In this document: positions 40,143-43,363 of the stretch, piece by piece | Layout: every line of letters starts with the position of its first letter | Position numbering within the stretch: position 1 is the stretch's first letter | NCBI RefSeq assembly: GCF_014642075.1 | Contig: NZ_BMIK01000029.1 | Location: forward strand, 1 to 43,363 | Source: Parapedobacter defluvii | Lineage (GTDB): Bacteria; Bacteroidota; Bacteroidia; Sphingobacteriales; Sphingobacteriaceae | Direction: 5' to 3' | Length of the DNA: 43,363 nucleotides | Notes under the pieces: model-generated | The model's database searches: none | What the model saw: only the letters and a program-made list of their open reading frames with translations | What the model was told of the DNA's origin: nothing | Position numbers and translations under genes: made by a program

Positions 40143-40248
40143 AATCTGCTGATTTCTTACCGATGTCTATGAGTAAGACAAGTAACCGGCTGCAAAGGGG
40201 TAGATTTTTTTGGAAGATCTTCGCCAAAGCATAGAACGGTAGATTTCT

Positions 40249-40256
40249 TACCTTTG
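40249..40256 (+). promoter_or_regulatory. -7 box just before the dGTPase start
   Basis: TACCTTTG is a perfect -7 element. It ends seven bases before the first ATG (40264) and 16 before the second (40273), so the second is the better start codon. Confidence 0.5.
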
Positions 40257-40272
40257 CTTCGACATGGGTATT

Positions 40273-41619
40273 ATGAATTGGCAACAATTGTTGTCCGCTA
40301 AACGATGGGGATATGAATCCCGCAAACAGGAGGATCACCAGGATGCACGTTCGGAGTTTCAGCGTGACTACGACCGGTTAATTTTTTCGTCGCCGTTTCG
40401 CAGGCTACAGAATAAAACACAGGTTTTTCCCCTGCCTGGCAGTGTGTTCGTGCACAACAGGCTGACCCATAGCTTGGAAGTGGCGAGCGTAGGGCGATCT
40501 CTTGGACGTATTTTCTACAATGAGATGAGAAAGGCGAATCCGGATATTGACGGGCAGCTTCCGTACCTGCAGGAGGTGGGAAATATTATTTCTGCTGCTT
40601 GCCTGTCGCATGATCTGGGTAATCCGGCGTTTGGCCACTCGGGGGAAGCCGCCATTTCCAATTACTTTACAGCAGGTATGGGGGCCGTATTTGAGAAGCA
40701 GGTAACCGAAGAAGAATGGGCAGACCTGACACATTTCGAAGGCAATGCCAACGCACTACGAATATTGACTCACCCGTTTGCCGGCAAGGACGAACATGGG
40801 TTTGCCCTCACGTATAGTACGTTAGCGGCTATTGTGAAATATCCATGCGCGGCCGCGGACGGCCATAACAAACGGGTGCATCATCGAAAGAAATATGGTT
40901 TTTTCCAATCGGAACGAGCCGTTTTTGATAAAATAGCCGTCGAATTGGGATTGGTAAAAGATTTAGATACTCCAACAGGCTATAAACGACACCCATTGGT
41001 ATATCTGGTGGAAGCTGCCGATGATATCTGCTACAACATTATCGATTTGGAGGATGCGCACAGGTTGGGTATTCTGCCCTATGAGCAGGTGGAGGGTTTG
41101 CTGTTGCCGGTTTGCCGGGATGAGCAGCTGAAAGAGCGCCTGCAGAAACTGGCTGATTTTGATAGCCGGGTCAGTTTGCTGAGGGCTAAGGCTATCAACA
41201 CATTGATTGGAGAATGTGCGACCGCATTTACCAGAAATCAAGATGTGTTCTTGGAAGGTGCGTTCGGTAGATCGCTTATGGAAGCAGTGGATACGGATTT
41301 AGTGGACGCCATGCGCACCATTGAACAGGTATCAATCGAGCGGATTTACAATGCGCAGTCGGTCGTGCAGATTGAGGTAGCCGGCTACAAGGTAATGAAT
41401 GGGCTGCTCGAAGAGTTTATTCCTGCTTATCTCAAGCAGCATAAGACGCCATACGATGGCAAGCTGTTGGCGCTAATGCCGAAACAATTTCATACCCAGC
41501 GTGACGATACTTACGCCAAGATCCGCTCGGTGTTGGATTTTGTTTCCGGGATGACTGACTTGTATGCAGTGGAACTGTACCGTAAAATAAAAGGAATATC
41601 GTTCCCCTCCCTGGATTGA
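40273..41619 (+). CDS. dgt: deoxyguanosinetriphosphate triphosphohydrolase (dGTPase)
   Basis: A 448-residue HD-domain hydrolase that cleaves dGTP (and in the wider family other dNTPs) to the deoxynucleoside and triphosphate. The HD metal site is 'VHNRLTHSLEV' and 'SAACLSHDLGNPAFGHSGE' (His69, His116-Asp117, counting from the first Met at 40264). 'SSPFRRLQNKTQVFP' is the family's N-terminal motif. The start is taken as the ATG at 40273 (MNWQQLLS); an earlier ATG at 40264 lies too close to the -7 box. It forms an operon with the next gene, seven bases away. The role is control of dNTP pools or genome stability. Confidence 0.9.
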   Translation: MNWQQLLSAKRWGYESRKQEDHQDARSEFQRDYDRLIFSSPFRRLQNKTQVFPLPGSVFVHNRLTHSLEVASVGRSLGRIFYNEMRKANPDIDGQLPYLQEVGNIISAACLSHDLGNPAFGHSGEAAISNYFTAGMGAVFEKQVTEEEWADLTHFEGNANALRILTHPFAGKDEHGFALTYSTLAAIVKYPCAAADGHNKRVHHRKKYGFFQSERAVFDKIAVELGLVKDLDTPTGYKRHPLVYLVEAADDICYNIIDLEDAHRLGILPYEQVEGLLLPVCRDEQLKERLQKLADFDSRVSLLRAKAINTLIGECATAFTRNQDVFLEGAFGRSLMEAVDTDLVDAMRTIEQVSIERIYNAQSVVQIEVAGYKVMNGLLEEFIPAYLKQHKTPYDGKLLALMPKQFHTQRDDTYAKIRSVLDFVSGMTDLYAVELYRKIKGISFPSLD

Positions 41620-41626
41620 CGAGAAG

Positions 41627-42637
41627 ATGGAACCTAGCTCGATAACCATGCCGATACATTTATATAACCCCTTTACGCATTTCCATTTTGATAACAAGAC
41701 CTGTTTCCTGAGTGGGCAATCTCTGCAATCAAACGATGAACAGATACAGGTTTTTCCCCATTGGCTTATGCGGAAGTTTGACCTTGAAGATAAGCCTTTC
41801 AAATTGCTTGATGAGAGTATTCGTACCTATAAACAGTTGCAACTGCCCTGTGCGACAGCCGTAGCTGAGCGGATTGCCGAAATGGATAAACAGTTGGAAT
41901 TGGCATTCAACAAAGGATACGAAGCGGTGAGGCAGGTAGACAGCCTGTTGCTTTTTCAATGGGTGGCGAGGATGGTATATGGGGTCGTATTCAATGAAAT
42001 ACAGGCGGGCATCCGGCAGCAGGCATTAAGCGGGGAAGCAATGAATTTTTCGCAGGTGCTGGCGCATAAATTCAAAAACCTGCATTTAATGTTGCAGTCA
42101 TTGATTTTACCGATGCAATTTGATGGCGGGATACCATTTACGGTGTTGGTTTTCGAAGTTGACAATGACGAACAGACATTTAATTACCGGGATGAGATCA
42201 ATACGTTGGTGTATTCGCTCCGGATGAACGACGTGGGTATTATTGTATGCCTGCAGGATAATGGAACGAATGGTGTTTACCACCGGGAGTCTGTGCAGAA
42301 GGTGGAGGGACGGTGCCTTCATCCGATTCAGTTTGAAGAATTATGTGCGCGTTTCTTCTACTCTGCTTACCTATTTAACCGCTTGCCTGAATATACCGTT
42401 TTGCCGACGGATGAACAGGTTTACCTCGAACCGATGCCTTTAGCTGATATGAGTATGAAGCCTATTTTTGACTCCTGGCAAGTAAAAACGTATGGGCAGG
42501 TACTGGAGAATTTTTGGAAACCTTGGGGATATACGTTGTTTGAAATCATCAAGGACCCTGAAAAGCCGATGTCGTTTTTGGTAGATGGGGAAGGTAATCC
42601 GGTGTCTGGTAGTGCGATAAACCTACCTAAGGCATGA
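41627..42637 (+). CDS. uncharacterised 336-residue protein co-transcribed with dGTPase
   Basis: A soluble 336-residue protein, seven bases after dGTPase. I know no function. The N-terminus has 'HFHFDNKTCFLSGQSLQ...IQVFPHWLMRKFDL', which looks like a small HNH- or zinc-knuckle-type start with one Cys, and the C-terminal half has 'WQVKTYGQVLENFWKPWGYTLFEII'. The middle is helical ('QWVARMVYGVVFNEI', 'VLAHKFKNLHLMLQSLILPM'). It appears to be a conserved Bacteroidota protein of unknown role; the tight spacing suggests it acts together with dGTPase. It is the last protein gene before the rRNA operon. Confidence 0.75.
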   Translation: MEPSSITMPIHLYNPFTHFHFDNKTCFLSGQSLQSNDEQIQVFPHWLMRKFDLEDKPFKLLDESIRTYKQLQLPCATAVAERIAEMDKQLELAFNKGYEAVRQVDSLLLFQWVARMVYGVVFNEIQAGIRQQALSGEAMNFSQVLAHKFKNLHLMLQSLILPMQFDGGIPFTVLVFEVDNDEQTFNYRDEINTLVYSLRMNDVGIIVCLQDNGTNGVYHRESVQKVEGRCLHPIQFEELCARFFYSAYLFNRLPEYTVLPTDEQVYLEPMPLADMSMKPIFDSWQVKTYGQVLENFWKPWGYTLFEIIKDPEKPMSFLVDGEGNPVSGSAINLPKA

Positions 42638-42669
42638 AAGCGCGATTTCAGGGAAAATGTGCAGTTTTA

Positions 42670-42702
42670 TTTGGAATCGTACTTGAATTATCCGTATTTT
42701 TG
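42670..42702 (+). promoter_or_regulatory. rRNA upstream promoter P3
   Basis: TTTG (42670-42673) and TATTTTTG (42695-42702) are 21 bases apart. The transcript would begin at a hairpin (CCTGCT/AGCAGG, 42707-42726) with an eight-base loop. Confidence 0.55.
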
Positions 42703-42706
42703 TAGT

Positions 42707-42726
42707 CCTGCTCTTTTTTTAGCAGG
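42707..42726 (+). terminator. hairpin directly after promoter P3
   Basis: CCTGCT (42707-42712) pairs with AGCAGG (42721-42726) around a T-rich loop. A GTTCTTTC tail follows. It may end a very short transcript or serve as a 5' cap structure. Confidence 0.4.
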
Positions 42727-42809
42727 GTTCTTTCATTGAAGAAAGTTAGATTGTAAAAAAAATAATTAGGCTGATAATCAGTAGATCATTCAAATAGTTT
42801 AATTTTTTA

Positions 42810-42840
42810 TTTGCATTCAGAAAAAACGTTTTTAGTTTTG
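42810..42840 (+). promoter_or_regulatory. rRNA promoter P2
   Basis: TTTG (42810-42813) and TAGTTTTG (42833-42840) are 19 bases apart. The A/T-rich stretch before it could act as an UP element. Confidence 0.6.
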
Positions 42841-42973
42841 CACCCCGCGATCGGCAAAGGGAAGAAAGTGAGGTCAGAAGCGGACGTTATTTGAAAGAAT
42901 CGGTAGAGAATTTGGAGGGAAGGTTAGTCGTGGAAACACGGTGCGTGAGAAGGAAAAAAATAAAAAAATATTT

Positions 42974-43003
42974 TTTGTTTTTAGATAAACATTTCTACCT
43001 TTG
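42974..43003 (+). promoter_or_regulatory. rRNA promoter P1
   Basis: TTTG (42974-42977) and TACCTTTG (42996-43003) are 18 bases apart, preceded by a run of A and T. This is the strongest match to the consensus and the nearest to the 16S gene. Confidence 0.7.
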
Positions 43004-43185
43004 CAGTCCCAAACGGAACGGGGTGTTCGAGAGAGCAGGGGTTCCGGTCCGGAAGCGCGATGCGACCGGGGTTTGAAATCGAGAAAATCGACTGGTTCTG
43101 AACCGGTTTGAAATAAAAGAGCCGAAGCGTGAGCGGAGGCGGGATAGTTCTTAAAGATATTGATATTCATGTAGCGTAACGAGTA

Positions 43186-43215
43186 GTCTGTTTTCAGGCG
43201 AAAGTTAAAACAGAC
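43186..43215 (+). other. leader stem-loop before 16S rRNA
   Basis: A perfect nine-base stem, GTCTGTTTT/AAAACAGAC, with a 12-base loop, about 75 bases before the 16S gene. It is a candidate for RNA processing or antitermination. Confidence 0.5.
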
Positions 43216-43290
43216 CTAAGTCAATCAGTAAATAGACATAATAACAAAGATTGATTCCGAGGATATCGGGTCAGATCATTACTTCATTTT

Positions 43291-43363
<73 letters not shown>

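Larger units (their letters stand above)
42638..43290. other. rRNA operon promoter and leader region
   Basis: There are no protein genes here. The region holds three tandem Bacteroidota promoters (42670-42702, 42810-42840 and 42974-43003), a hairpin at 42707-42726, and a structured leader. In the leader GTCTGTTTT (43186-43194) pairs with AAAACAGAC (43207-43215), probably a pre-16S processing or antitermination element. Confidence 0.7.

Overview
The window comes from a Bacteroidota chromosome, most likely Sphingobacteriaceae. It has two anti-sigma/SusC/SusD nutrient loci, many Bacteroidota-type promoters (TTG, about 20 bp, TAnnTTTG/A), lipoprotein-rich gene content, and at its right edge the first 73 bases of a 16S rRNA gene. 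I cannot fix the genus from these bases alone.

Layout. 1-10.4 kb is accessory and eroded: two unrecognised small genes, a RelE/ParE toxin-antitoxin pair whose toxin is frameshifted, a SecD-like lipoprotein, a relic of a DUF4143-type ATPase, an AraC-regulator relic fused to a headless short-chain dehydrogenase, a VOC protein, a GH75-like secreted protein with a frameshifted signal peptide, an unrecognised 300-residue protein behind an elaborate control region, a split kinase toxin-antitoxin operon of the hipBST type with three evenly spaced operators, and traces of a deleted SusC/SusD locus. 10.4-21.3 kb holds a secreted phosphatase/nuclease-fold protein, a lipoprotein and a Gfo/Idh/MocA oxidoreductase on the plus strand, facing a minus-strand operon-like run: ECF sigma, FecR anti-sigma, SusC, SusD, second phosphatase/nuclease-fold protein. 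21.5-30.1 kb is mixed housekeeping: small membrane proteins, a satD-DUF3307 operon with twin operators, a PatB-like lyase preceded by an internally deleted serine hydrolase, a Nudix enzyme, ExbD, a GreA-like factor, DUF808 and GNAT proteins. 30.1-40.1 kb is the second nutrient locus: FecR, SusC, SusD, an IPT/NHL lipoprotein and a GH123-like glycosidase, with its probable ECF sigma factor at the far end in convergent orientation. 40.2-43.4 kb holds dGTPase, an unrecognised co-transcribed partner and the rRNA operon promoter region.

How it works together. In each nutrient locus an outer-membrane SusC transporter with an N-terminal STN signalling domain would sense substrate, relieve FecR inhibition and release the ECF sigma factor, which raises transcription of the uptake operon. 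Locus 1 carries a phosphodiesterase/phosphatase-fold enzyme. Locus 2 carries a GH123-like enzyme, which points to an N-acetylgalactosamine-containing glycan. The left 10 kb shows repeated deletion and frameshift scars and looks like a decaying island. The most unusual material is the non-coding control DNA: the 21-bp phased repeats with flanking palindromes near 6.1 kb, and the hip and sat operators.
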